Shown piece after piece: positions 7,980-16,848 of a stretch of 64,000 nucleotides of DNA. How positions within the stretch are numbered: position 1 is the stretch's first letter; every line of letters begins with the position of its first letter. Location of the stretch: positions 372,001 through 436,000 of the forward strand of contig CAVVZB010000002.1 of NCBI GenBank assembly GCA_963752695.1, in the 5' to 3' direction. This DNA comes from Bog-113 sp963752695 (GTDB taxonomy: Bacteria > Acidobacteriota > Terriglobia > Bryobacterales > Bryobacteraceae). Under the pieces are notes generated by a model. It did not search any database. It saw nothing but the letters and a program-made list of their open reading frames with translations, and was not told the DNA's origin. Both the position numbers and the translations under genes were made by a program.

Positions 7980-8486
7980 CTACTGAAGTCTCCCGGATTC
8001 ATCGGATTCGCGTTCAATCGTATCGCGATAACGGGCGAGCACGGCGTCGTCGCTCGGGGACGAACTCGCCGGGGCGGCCGGCGCGCGGCGAAAGTTGCGA
8101 GTAACGAACCAGAAGATCGCGCCTGCGCCCAAGACAAGCGCGCCATAAGGGATCATCCAAAAATATTGGTTCGGCCCGGCACGGTAGATATCGGGGCCGT
8201 ACTCTTTAATAAAGCTATCGATAATCGCTTGATCTGAGAACCCGGCCTGCTGCATTTTCACGATGCGCGTTTTGGCGGGGACGCAGAAGCCGCAGCCTTG
8301 CATCGACATGGGACAGGACGCGGTCTCTTTGCACGCCTTACACTGGCAGGCAATATGAGAGGCCACGCGCCGTACCGGTTCGCTATCGATCTGCGCCGTG
8401 TCGCCAAAACCCAACGGGCAGAGAGCTGTGCTGAGCAGGATGGCGCACCAAACTGCCCGGTGATGCCTAACTCTGGACAGCGACAT
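7980..8486 (-). CDS. ccmH: CcmH-family thiol protein with atypical cysteine cluster
   Basis: 168 residues: a signal anchor, a Cys-rich segment and a C-terminal membrane span (YFWMIPYGALVLGAGAIFWFV). In System I, CcmH reduces the CXXCH thiols of apocytochrome c through an LRCxxC motif. Here the segment has C47, C49, C52, C58, C65 and C68, beginning CQCKAC and ending CGFC. The downstream stretch, QAIIDSFIKEYGPDIY, is typical of the CcmH/NrfF domain. It overlaps the end of ccmF by 20 bases. The extra cysteines could form a metal site or a second redox pair. Confidence 0.85.
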   Translation of the reverse strand: MSLSRVRHHRAVWCAILLSTALCPLGFGDTAQIDSEPVRRVASHIACQCKACKETASCPMSMQGCGFCVPAKTRIVKMQQAGFSDQAIIDSFIKEYGPDIYRAGPNQYFWMIPYGALVLGAGAIFWFVTRNFRRAPAAPASSSPSDDAVLARYRDTIERESDESGRLQ

Positions 8487-10491
8487 TCTTCTGGGTTATT
8501 CCGACCACTTCGGTGCGGGCATAGTGCCGGGTCAACTTACTCGGGATCAAGGCTACCAAAGTTCCGAATACGAGCACAACCGTGCCGATCCAAATCCAAC
8601 TCACCAGAGGGAAGATCCAGAGTTGGAGAGTGGCCGTGATCTTTCGAGTCGCCGGATCTTGCTCAACAGCGGCGAGGCTGATGTAGAGATCTTCGTTCAG
8701 GCGGCTCCGGAGCGCGACGTGAGTCAAGCCCTGCTTACTGGCCGTGTAGAGCCGCTTTTCCGGTTCCATGGTTCCGAGCGGCGATCCGTTCTTTGAGACG
8801 TCGAGAAGCGCTTTGGCCCACTCATAGTTGCCGTTATCGCCGGAAGTGAAATCGAGGGCTTTGAGCGTGTAAGGGCCGATGCGGGTCGTTTGGCCGACCG
8901 CGAGTTCCGCATTCCGGTTCTGATTAAACGCGGCACCGGTCCATCCTACGAACATCAACACGATTCCCATGTGGACCAGGTAACCGCCATAACGCCGGGT
9001 GTTTCGGTGAGTCAGCTCGACGGCAGATTTGGCCCAATTCATCCCGTCCTTCTGATGGATGGCCCGGGATCCGCGGTAAAACTCCGAAAGAATGGTCAGC
9101 ATCACGAAGAGGCAGAACGCGAACGAGACGATGGCCCAGCTGCTGCGGATTCCCGAAGCGAACAGCCCGATGGCGAACAGGAGCGCCGCCCCGCATGGAA
9201 CCAGGAAATTGCGGCGAAGACTCTCGACCGAGGTGCGCCGCCAGGCAAATAAGGGTCCGACGCCGGTAAGCACCAGCAGGAAGAGGCCGATAGGGATCAT
9301 GAGCCGGTTAAACCATTCGGGGCTGAGGCCGACCTTCTCATCGGAAATTGCTTCCGAGATGATGGGGAACAGCGTTCCCCAAAGCACGGCGAAACAACTG
9401 GCCAGCAGCACCAAGTTGTTGAACATAAAGCTCGACTCGCGGCTGACGACGCTTTCCAACTGCGATTCGCTCTTGAGGAAGTTCCGGCGGATCAGGATGA
9501 AGTAAACCGAAAAAGCAACGATTGCGGTCAGGAAACCTACGAAGTACTTACCGATATCGCCCTCGGCAAATGCATGAACCGAGCTCACCACGCCGGAGCG
9601 GGTGAGGAATGTGCCAAAGATGCAAAGGAAAAATGTGGTGGAAACCAGAATCATGTTCCACACTTTCATCATTCCTTTTTTTTCCTGCATCATGACCGAA
9701 TGCAGAAACGCGGTGCCGGCGAGCCATGGGAGAAGTGACGCGTTTTCAACCGGGTCCCAGACCCAATACCCACCCCAACCGAGCGCGTGATAGGCCCAGG
9801 CCGAACCGAGGACGATGCCGACGCTCAGGAACAGCCAGGAAACAATCGACCAGCGCCGCGTGGTGTGAATCCAAGCGTCTCCCGGTTGTTTGGTAATTAG
9901 CGAAGCCAGAGCGAAAGCAAACGGGAGGGCGAAGCCTACGTACCCGAGGTAAAGCATCGGGGGGTGGATGGCCATCGCCGGATACTGCAATTGCGGATTC
10001 AAGCCCTGGCCATCGGCGACGCTGGTGATGACGCGATCCACCGCAAGCACTTGAAAGGGGCTTACAAGGAAAGCGCTAAGGAACAGAAAAAAGGCCTGAA
10101 TACTGCTTAGGATGGCGACAACGTAAGGCATGAACTCGCGGTGGCGCTTCTTGCTCTGCAGAACAACCACGGCGGCATACGTGGACAACAGCCAGCTCCA
10201 GAAAAGAATCGATCCTTCCTGGCCACCCCACCACGCCGTAAATTTGTAGAGCGTCGGCATGGAATGGTTACTGTGACCGGCTGCGTAAGCGAAGTGGAAA
10301 TCGCCAGTCATGAGAGCCCAGACGAGAATGCCGGATGCGGCCGTGAGTAGAACCCAAACGGCGAGCACGGCGCGCTCTCCGCTGAGTACCAGGAATGGCT
10401 TGCGTTTCAGTTTGCCGGTAACCGATGCCGCCGCCGAGTAAATGGCGACGCAAAGAGCGAGCAATACAGCGAGAGCGCCTACGTTTTCCAT
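8467..10491 (-). CDS. ccmF: CcmF, cytochrome c heme lyase core subunit
   Basis: Large polytopic inner-membrane protein (674 residues, family usually about 630-660). It takes heme from CcmE and ligates it to apocytochrome c. The WWD motif is GWGGYWVWDPVENASLLPW near residue 240. Flanking conserved segments are AIHPPMLYLGYVG and FGTFLTRSGVVSSVHAFA. A C-terminal soluble domain and a last membrane span follow. It starts 24 bases after ccmE. Confidence 0.97.
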   Translation of the reverse strand: MENVGALAVLLALCVAIYSAAASVTGKLKRKPFLVLSGERAVLAVWVLLTAASGILVWALMTGDFHFAYAAGHSNHSMPTLYKFTAWWGGQEGSILFWSWLLSTYAAVVVLQSKKRHREFMPYVVAILSSIQAFFLFLSAFLVSPFQVLAVDRVITSVADGQGLNPQLQYPAMAIHPPMLYLGYVGFALPFAFALASLITKQPGDAWIHTTRRWSIVSWLFLSVGIVLGSAWAYHALGWGGYWVWDPVENASLLPWLAGTAFLHSVMMQEKKGMMKVWNMILVSTTFFLCIFGTFLTRSGVVSSVHAFAEGDIGKYFVGFLTAIVAFSVYFILIRRNFLKSESQLESVVSRESSFMFNNLVLLASCFAVLWGTLFPIISEAISDEKVGLSPEWFNRLMIPIGLFLLVLTGVGPLFAWRRTSVESLRRNFLVPCGAALLFAIGLFASGIRSSWAIVSFAFCLFVMLTILSEFYRGSRAIHQKDGMNWAKSAVELTHRNTRRYGGYLVHMGIVLMFVGWTGAAFNQNRNAELAVGQTTRIGPYTLKALDFTSGDNGNYEWAKALLDVSKNGSPLGTMEPEKRLYTASKQGLTHVALRSRLNEDLYISLAAVEQDPATRKITATLQLWIFPLVSWIWIGTVVLVFGTLVALIPSKLTRHYARTEVVGITQKNVAVQS

Positions 10492-10515
10492 TTTGTTTTG
10501 TTTTCTTCTCTGTAA

Positions 10516-10956
10516 TTACAAAGATGCGTTTTTCATGGGCGCAGGTTTTAAACCGCTGGGCGCCTGGCCCGGTTTGGACTGATACTTCGACGAGCACTTG
10601 GCCTGGATGAGACTAGCGCGGAACACGCCGTCCGAGCCAAGATGGCCCTCAGCGAGGGCTTGGGCTCCGTCTCTAAAGGTATCCGGAAGCGGATCTTCGC
10701 CAGTGTAGGCGACGCGGAGATTCTGGTGCTCCTGCGTCAAGGTGAAATCGACTTCGCCGGATTTACGCTCGATGGAACCCTTAACGATGTCTCCAGCGAC
10801 TCGCAGACGTTTCGTGCGCGCGCCTTCTGGCAATTGCTGCAGTTCCGAGACTGTTTTGTAGTAGCTCTGATTGCCGCTGACGGCGGACGTTCCGATCCAG
10901 GCAAGCGTGCCGAGAATGAGGACGATGAGGATGGCGAACTTGGCTTTCTTCTGCAT
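10516..10956 (-). CDS. ccmE: CcmE heme chaperone, Cys-type (CXXXY)
   Basis: 146 residues: an N-terminal membrane anchor and an OB-fold periplasmic domain. The protein binds heme covalently and shuttles it to CcmF. Classical CcmE attaches heme through His in an HxxxY motif. Here the aligned motif is C121-S-S-K-Y125, the CXXXY variant described for archaea and some bacteria such as Desulfovibrio. It is the first gene of the ccm operon; 70 bases separate it from a divergent peptidase gene, so the operon promoter should lie there. Confidence 0.92.
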   Translation of the reverse strand: MQKKAKFAILIVLILGTLAWIGTSAVSGNQSYYKTVSELQQLPEGARTKRLRVAGDIVKGSIERKSGEVDFTLTQEHQNLRVAYTGEDPLPDTFRDGAQALAEGHLGSDGVFRASLIQAKCSSKYQSKPGQAPSGLKPAPMKNASL

Positions 10957-11026
10957 GGGGAGGGCCTACTCCTAAAGTATACGGCCAGCGACTGTCAATG
11001 GGAATCCAAGTTGCTTAGAGCTCTTC

Positions 11027-11929
11027 ATGCAATGGACGCCAGGCGGTGAGAGTTCCGATATTGAAGATCGACGGGGCGAGAGCGGTGGCGGAGGTGGTGG
11101 CGGTGGTTTTGGGCTCGGGCCGGTTCATTTAGGACTTGGCGGGACGCTGGTAGTTGGCGTTTTGAGTCTGGTTTTCCATCAGAACCTCTTCAACCTGTTC
11201 AGCGGCGGACCGACTGACGCCCCGGCGACGCAGCAGCAGCAGCCTCAATCTCGGGTCACCGGCCAGGCACCGGCCTCACAAACAGCGGGAGAGCAGCGGG
11301 AAGTTCAGTTTGTTTCGTTCGTCGTCGATGACGTCCAGAAGACGTGGACGCGAATCCTGCCACAGCAGGCCAATCGGCAATTTCATCATGCTCACCTGGT
11401 GCTTTACCGTGACGAGACAACTTCGGGCTGCGGAGAAGCGCAGTCATCGACGGGTCCGTTCTACTGCCCGGAAGACGAGAAGGTGTACCTCGATCTGGGA
11501 TTTTTCAACGAATTAAAAACGCGGTTCGGCGCACCGGGCGAATTTGCGCAGGCATACGTGATTGCCCACGAGTACGGGCATCACATTCAAAAGCTGCTGG
11601 GCATTGAACCGAAAGTGCGCCAACTGCAGGAGAGTAATCCTCGGGCCGCGAACCCGCTCTCGGTCAAATTAGAACTCCAAGCGGACTGCTACGCGGGCGT
11701 GTGGGCCAAGAACTCCCAACAGCCAAACATGATCGATCAAAGCGATATCGCCGCTGGGCTGCAAGCGGCCGGATCGGTAGGGGACGACCGTCTGCAGCGC
11801 ATGTCTAGAGGCACAGTGAATCCGGAATCGTTTACGCACGGCAGCTCCGCGCAACGGGAGCATTGGTTTGGCGAGGGGTTGCAGTCGGGCCTCATCAGCA
11901 GCTGCAACACTTTTGCGAACGCGCAGTAG
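11027..11929 (+). CDS. YpfJ-type neutral zinc metallopeptidase
   Basis: 300-residue membrane-anchored predicted metalloprotease. The N-terminus WTPGGESSDIEDRRG, then a glycine run and a single membrane span near residue 40, is the standard start of this family. The zinc motif HEYGHHIQ (HExxH) lies near residue 184, followed by ELQADCYAGVW, which carries the third ligand region. The substrate is unknown in the family. It is divergent from ccmE and convergent with the gene at 11930. The Gly-rich stretch (seven or more in a row) is typical of the family's linker. Confidence 0.93.
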   Translation: MQWTPGGESSDIEDRRGESGGGGGGGGFGLGPVHLGLGGTLVVGVLSLVFHQNLFNLFSGGPTDAPATQQQQPQSRVTGQAPASQTAGEQREVQFVSFVVDDVQKTWTRILPQQANRQFHHAHLVLYRDETTSGCGEAQSSTGPFYCPEDEKVYLDLGFFNELKTRFGAPGEFAQAYVIAHEYGHHIQKLLGIEPKVRQLQESNPRAANPLSVKLELQADCYAGVWAKNSQQPNMIDQSDIAAGLQAAGSVGDDRLQRMSRGTVNPESFTHGSSAQREHWFGEGLQSGLISSCNTFANAQ

Positions 11930-12378
11930 TCAGCGCTTGGTGCGCTTTCTTTTCTTGTCGGGATCTATGTTCGAAGTCGTGATGATTTTTGGATCTTTCA
12001 CATACTTGATGCCATTCATGTCCTCGGCATAGATGAAATAGTGGACTCCTGCGGGGACTGTCGCGTTTACGACTGTCGCTCCCGCAGCAGTATTTGAGTC
12101 ACCCTTAAAGAAGATCAAATCGGGACTGCCGAAAACCGTGCTTCCGTAGTCGAGAGCGATAAAGAAGTATTTGACCCCAGTAACCGTCCACTGGATTTTA
12201 GTGCCGCCGTTTACCAACACCGTTTCTTGGTCTGAGTGCACCAGATTAAGCTTTAGGGGCGACCGGAAATATGGGCCGCGATCGTACATGGCGAAACGCT
12301 ACTGCCGCAAGTTGTCTGGGACTGGGCTAATGCAGCCAAGGGCAGCGTCAGCAAAAGCATCTTCGTGATGAACTTCAT
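11930..12378 (-). pseudogene. Small secreted protein interrupted by an apparent frameshift
   Basis: Two overlapping frames look like one gene. From the ATG at 12378, which has GGAG seven bases upstream, a clean signal peptide is read (MKFITKMLLLTLPLAALAQS), continuing QTTCGSSVSPC, but this frame stops at 12253-12255. A second frame (12289 to 11930, 119 residues) has no signal peptide and carries a beta-rich domain with VNGGTKIQWTVTGVKYFF and a very basic end, DPDKKRKRTKR. Joining them requires a -1 shift (one missing base) between about 12255 and 12289. It lies 14 bases after the kinase gene. A sequencing error is as likely as real decay. The domain family is not recognised. Confidence 0.6.
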
Positions 12379-12392
12379 GTCTCACTCCATTC

Positions 12393-14984
12393 CTAATGCG
12401 AGCCGGCGCTTGAGGTTTTCACCTGATCAATCCATGTGCGGTAATTCGGATCGGCGTGCAATGCGAAAAGCTCCGGTTCTTTCTCGATTAGGGATAAAGG
12501 ATAACCCGCTTTAGCGGCGGCGGCAAGGTTGATCAGCGCTTTTTTTCGCTGTCCAGTCAACTCGTTGGCAAGAGCCGCGGTGAATAGGACCGACGAGTTG
12601 CCAGGAGCCTTCAGTAACGCTTCGGCAGTAAAAGCAGCGGATTTGCGATTATCCCCCAGGTGGGCAGAGTAAAGGCCGATGCTGCTGAGCAAGTCGGGAT
12701 CACCGGGTTTAACAGCTAGGGCCGCGCGTGCACGTTCAAGAGCTTTCAAATATGCGCCATTGGCCTGACCGCGAAGGGCGGGGACCTGACGGTAGCTATC
12801 GCCCAAATTGCGCCAGCAATCATGGTTGAGGGGCGCCAGCTTGACGGCATGTTGCATAGCGTCAACCGCCTCGGGAAAGCGGCCCAGGAGCATGAGCGCG
12901 CCACCGAGATTGGAATAGGTCTGATCGCTCGGCTGCTGAGTAAGCGCTTTCTGTAGTAAAGGAACGGCTTCAGCGTACCGGCCCATTTCAACGTAGACTC
13001 CGCCGAGGTTGGCAGCTTCGGTCGCGCGATCCGGCGCCAGATCCAACGCCTGTTTGTACATCGCCGCGGCTTTCGGAAGATCGCCGCGCATGTCGGCAAC
13101 TTTCCCCAGACCGCTGTAGCCCTGGACGTCGCCGCGTTGTTCGCGCAAAATTAGCGCGAAGCTTCGCTCAGCGTCGGCGAGTTGGCCACGGTCGAGATAT
13201 GCGTCACCAAGGTGGTGGTAGCACGACAGGCAAGCGGGCTGGATCTCGATGGCTCTTTTCAACTCCGTTATTGCCAAGTCGGAATGACCAGTCATGCGAT
13301 AAATCTCGCCCATGGTGGAGTGCACTTGTGCCAATCCACCGTTTAGGCCGATCGCCTTCTTGCCGTTTGCCACGGCCTGCTGGATCCATTGCGGATCCTT
13401 GGTCAACTCGTACTTGGCGGCATAGGCTTCACCCAATCCCGCGTAGGCCAAGGTAAAGGCGGGGTCTTTGGCGAAGGCTTTGCGGAAGAGTTCGATGGCG
13501 TGGTTCAGGCTCTGGAGATCATTCTCTTGCAGGTAGCCACGGCCTTGCTCGTAGTACTCGAAGGCTCCCGGTTCAGTGGTGCTGCTGTCGACCATTTCGC
13601 GGGAAGCGGCGTCAGGAACGGATACATCAAGCAAACTCGCGATTTGAGTTATGGCGGCTTGCCGCAATGCGGGCAGGCTGGGAACGCTAACGGCGGACGC
13701 CTTCAACAGATGCCGGTTCTGCGCGTCCACCAGCTCGGTCGAAAGCGAAACCCCCGACGTTTGGCGGTGGAAGGTGACGACCAGGACGAGATTCGCACCG
13801 ACCTCGCGATAAGCCTGGCTGGGCGAGGTAATCCCGCGCACCTCCACCGAGGGAACTACCCAAAGAGCATTCTTGGAGCCCGTCTCCATCCCGGCCAGAT
13901 CGCCGCGAACCGTGTCGGAGAAACCGGCGCAAAAAGCGGCATCGGCAGGGTCGGCGCTCTCGCTAATTATAGGAAGCAAAGCCAGGTGTGTCGGCGCGGA
14001 AGAGCCGCGGATTATCGGTTGAGTGCGCGGCCAGGTGAACGACGCAATCGCAATAATCATGGCGCAGATGCTGGCGATGATCCATAAACCGGGTCGCGAG
14101 CGAGGCGGGGGAGTAGCAGTGAGCGGGGTGGCGCTGGTGTTAGAGCCGAGTAGAAGTTCGAGCAGTTCGCCTGCATTCTGGAAGCGATCCGCGGGGTTCA
14201 ACGCCAGACAACGGCGAACTACTGGCGCCCACTCCGTGCCGAGAGCTGGGGCAGCCGCGGTGGTGCTCCCGGTGCGCACGTGGGGCCGTGTACCGGTGAG
14301 CATCTCGTGCAATACGATTCCGAGGGAGTAGATATCGCTCGCCGGAGTGGAGATGTTTTCAAACTGTTCAGGCGCCATGTAGACGGGCGTTCCACTAATA
14401 AAGCCCGACTGTGTGAAGGTGAAGTCGCCAGCGTTGGCGGGACGCGCGAGTCCGAAATCCATGACTCTCGCGCAATCGCTCTGGCCCGGTTGCGCAATCA
14501 GCATCACGTTGGAGCTTTTGAAATCACGGTGCACGATGCCGTTTCGATGAATGGCGTCGAGCGCGCGGACCATATCGAGAGTTAGCGGGAGCATTTCAGG
14601 CCTCGGAATGGGACCGAGGCGGGCAATGCGCTGCGCCAAGGTTTCGCCGGACAGAAACTCCATGGTGAGGAACGGAACTTCATCGCCCCCAGGCCGGGTA
14701 TGGTGGCCTATGTCGAAGATTCGTCCAATGTTGGGGTGCGTTACACGGCGGGCAAGGTCGATCTCACGCTTGAAGCGGGAGAGACGCAAATCGCCGGCAA
14801 CGACCGCGGTGCGCAGGGTTTTTACAGCAACGATGACTTCGAGATCGAGATCTTCCGCCTCGTAAACCTCGCCCATGCCACCGCGGGCGATGTACCGCCG
14901 GATGCGGTATCGCGAGGCGATGACCTCACCGGGCTGGAACTGGGAGGGCTCGGGCTGGAGAATCTCGGTGTCGTCAGCGTTCAC
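12393..14984 (-). CDS. Serine/threonine protein kinase with C-terminal TPR repeats
   Basis: 863-residue PknB-type kinase. The kinase domain (about 26-285) has the glycine loop GGMGEVY, Lys55 in VAVK, the catalytic loop H152-R153-D154 with K156 and N159, and DFG at 176-178. It is followed by a membrane span (LWIIASICAMIIAIASFTW, near 305), then an extracytoplasmic region with at least eight TPR-like repeats (about 490-850), for example EAYAAKYELTKDP and LGKVADMRGDLPKAAAMY. Such kinase-TPR fusions are frequent in Acidobacteria. The arrangement suggests sensing of a peptide or protein outside the membrane. The ligand and targets are unknown. Confidence 0.93.
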   Translation of the reverse strand: MNADDTEILQPEPSQFQPGEVIASRYRIRRYIARGGMGEVYEAEDLDLEVIVAVKTLRTAVVAGDLRLSRFKREIDLARRVTHPNIGRIFDIGHHTRPGGDEVPFLTMEFLSGETLAQRIARLGPIPRPEMLPLTLDMVRALDAIHRNGIVHRDFKSSNVMLIAQPGQSDCARVMDFGLARPANAGDFTFTQSGFISGTPVYMAPEQFENISTPASDIYSLGIVLHEMLTGTRPHVRTGSTTAAAPALGTEWAPVVRRCLALNPADRFQNAGELLELLLGSNTSATPLTATPPPRSRPGLWIIASICAMIIAIASFTWPRTQPIIRGSSAPTHLALLPIISESADPADAAFCAGFSDTVRGDLAGMETGSKNALWVVPSVEVRGITSPSQAYREVGANLVLVVTFHRQTSGVSLSTELVDAQNRHLLKASAVSVPSLPALRQAAITQIASLLDVSVPDAASREMVDSSTTEPGAFEYYEQGRGYLQENDLQSLNHAIELFRKAFAKDPAFTLAYAGLGEAYAAKYELTKDPQWIQQAVANGKKAIGLNGGLAQVHSTMGEIYRMTGHSDLAITELKRAIEIQPACLSCYHHLGDAYLDRGQLADAERSFALILREQRGDVQGYSGLGKVADMRGDLPKAAAMYKQALDLAPDRATEAANLGGVYVEMGRYAEAVPLLQKALTQQPSDQTYSNLGGALMLLGRFPEAVDAMQHAVKLAPLNHDCWRNLGDSYRQVPALRGQANGAYLKALERARAALAVKPGDPDLLSSIGLYSAHLGDNRKSAAFTAEALLKAPGNSSVLFTAALANELTGQRKKALINLAAAAKAGYPLSLIEKEPELFALHADPNYRTWIDQVKTSSAGSH

Positions 14985-14991
14985 CGCAAGA

Positions 14992-15732
14992 CTAAAGCTC
15001 CTTGGGCGACAGATCGCGCCATTTTCCGCTTACTAATCCGTCAATGGTAACGCGGCTAATGGCGGTGCGGACGAGCGTCAGCACTTTGCTGTCGACTGCT
15101 TCCAGCATGCGGCGAACTTGCCGGTTGCGGCCTTCGGAAATCGTAAGCTCCAGATAGGTGTGCGGGCCGGAGTCACGGATGCGCTTCACGATGGCTGGGC
15201 GCGTAGGGCCGTCGGCGAGATCCACGCCGGAAGCAAGCCGTGCCAAGTCGTTATCTGTAAGATGCGTGGCAGCCTTGATGAGGTAGGTTTTGGGAACGTG
15301 GAAGTCCGGGTTGGTCATACGCTCGGCAAAGTCGTTGTCATTGGTTAGGATCAAAAGACCGCTGGTCTCCAGGTCGAGGCGGCCCACCGGGGCTACCCAC
15401 ACGCCAACATCCTCGATCAGGTCGTAGACCGTGGGCCGGTTCCCGGGGTCTTTGTAGGATGTGATATAGCCCGCCGGTTTATGTAGGAGGATGTAGCGTT
15501 TCGCGGCGGCCGCAAGCGGCTGACGATCAAAAAGGATCTGGTCGCGGTCAAGATCGATCCAGTGGTCCGGGTTCTCGATGACACGGCCATTTACCTGGAC
15601 GCGGCGCGCGTGAATCCAGCTCCGGGCATCGGAACGGGAACCGAGTCCGGCCTTGGAGAGGACGCGGTCCAGAGTCTTCTTTTTCGACGGAGAATCTGGG
15701 GGCGGCTTATTCCCGGAATAATAGCGGGGCAT
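14992..15732 (-). CDS. rluB: RsuA/RluB-family 23S rRNA pseudouridine synthase
   Basis: 246 residues. An S4 RNA-binding domain lies at about 20-75 (RVLSKAGLGSRSDARSWI). The catalytic domain has the active-site Asp in GRLDLETSGLLILTND and a C-terminal signature EGRNRQVRRM. The RluB subgroup modifies U2605 of 23S rRNA; RluE or RsuA specificity cannot be excluded without alignment. The start overlaps the end of the downstream-oriented esterase gene by 26 bases, and the kinase gene follows closely. Confidence 0.88.
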   Translation of the reverse strand: MPRYYSGNKPPPDSPSKKKTLDRVLSKAGLGSRSDARSWIHARRVQVNGRVIENPDHWIDLDRDQILFDRQPLAAAAKRYILLHKPAGYITSYKDPGNRPTVYDLIEDVGVWVAPVGRLDLETSGLLILTNDNDFAERMTNPDFHVPKTYLIKAATHLTDNDLARLASGVDLADGPTRPAIVKRIRDSGPHTYLELTISEGRNRQVRRMLEAVDSKVLTLVRTAISRVTIDGLVSGKWRDLSPKEL

Positions 15733-16828
15733 ACTTGGACAGATACACTTGCCAGTTCGGCCAGCTATGTCCGCCGCCGGATTGGTTCCAGATATGTTTC
15801 ACGTTTTTCGAGGTGAGCAACTCGTCCATGGCTTTCACACCTTGGTAGCCGGGATCGTCTGTACCGCAGCCAATCCATAGAACTTTCAGTTTTCGATTGA
15901 GATCGGCGGGATCTGCTTTTTCCCATTCCGTCCGGTTACCGCCGCCGCTAAAGGCGGCGATATAGGCGAACTGATCGAGGTTGTGGAATCCAATCGACAT
16001 GGATTGACCCGCGCCCATGGACAGGCCGCCGATAGCCCGGTGATTGCGATCGGCAAGCACGCGGTATTTGGCTTCGATGAGGGGCTTCACCGCCGTGAGC
16101 AGTTCCTTCTCGATCGCACCCGGATCATTGGCGGGCGTTGGCGACGCCGCTTTAATCTCCCGCGGCACGTGGCCGTACGGCATGACCACGACCATCGGTT
16201 TCACTTTCCCATCGGCAATAAGGTTATCCATGATCACGTTGGCGCGGCCCGTTCCAACCCAGGAAGCCTCAATCTGCCCGTTGCCGTGGAGCAGATACAG
16301 AACCGGGTATTTGGCGTTGCCCGATTCGTACCCCGGAGGCGTGTAGACGTAGACTGTTCGTTCCACGTTGAGGTTTTTGGAATCGTAGGACTCAATGTGA
16401 ACAGTCCCGTGAGGGACCGGGCGCTCCTCGAAAACAGCCTTATCCGCACCCGGCACGATGAACAGACTGGTAGTTCCCCAACGGCGCAGCTCCAGGTTCG
16501 GGTTCGACGGGTCAGGCATGCGCAAGCCGCCGTCGATCGCGTATCCATAGGTGTAGAAACCGGGAGCAAGCGGACCTACGGTCAGGCTCCAAACGCCCTG
16601 ATCCCCGCGCACCAGCGGCATCGGCTTCCCGATCGCCTCCAAGATTCCGGGAGACCCCATCAGCAACACGTCGTTAGCCTTGGGCGCGTAGAGCCGGAAG
16701 GTGACTGTCCGGTCACCGTGCAGTTCGGGCGAGACCGGGACGTTATTGGTGTCTTCGTAGTACGGCGGCGGAGTGCGCTGGCCGTAAATGGCGGCGGCGG
16801 TAAGGGCGACAGCTACCAGGATTCGCAT
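15707..16828 (-). CDS. Secreted CE1-type esterase with N-terminal Ig-like domain
   Basis: 373 residues. A signal peptide (MRILVAVALTAAAIYG) is followed by an E-set/CBM48-like domain (about 40-125: RTVTFRLYAPKANDVLL, GFYTYGYAIDG) and an alpha/beta-hydrolase domain of the feruloyl/acetyl xylan esterase type. The nucleophile elbow is GGLSMGAGQ and the catalytic His is in GGGHSWPNW near the end. The fold pattern is that of XynZ/IroE-like enzymes, which remove acyl groups from hemicellulose. It is grouped with a CE7 esterase and a GH43 enzyme, which supports a role in plant polysaccharide breakdown. Confidence 0.88.
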   Translation of the reverse strand: MRILVAVALTAAAIYGQRTPPPYYEDTNNVPVSPELHGDRTVTFRLYAPKANDVLLMGSPGILEAIGKPMPLVRGDQGVWSLTVGPLAPGFYTYGYAIDGGLRMPDPSNPNLELRRWGTTSLFIVPGADKAVFEERPVPHGTVHIESYDSKNLNVERTVYVYTPPGYESGNAKYPVLYLLHGNGQIEASWVGTGRANVIMDNLIADGKVKPMVVVMPYGHVPREIKAASPTPANDPGAIEKELLTAVKPLIEAKYRVLADRNHRAIGGLSMGAGQSMSIGFHNLDQFAYIAAFSGGGNRTEWEKADPADLNRKLKVLWIGCGTDDPGYQGVKAMDELLTSKNVKHIWNQSGGGHSWPNWQVYLSKYAPLLFRE

Positions 16829-16848
16829 AAATTGGACCTCGTGCGATT

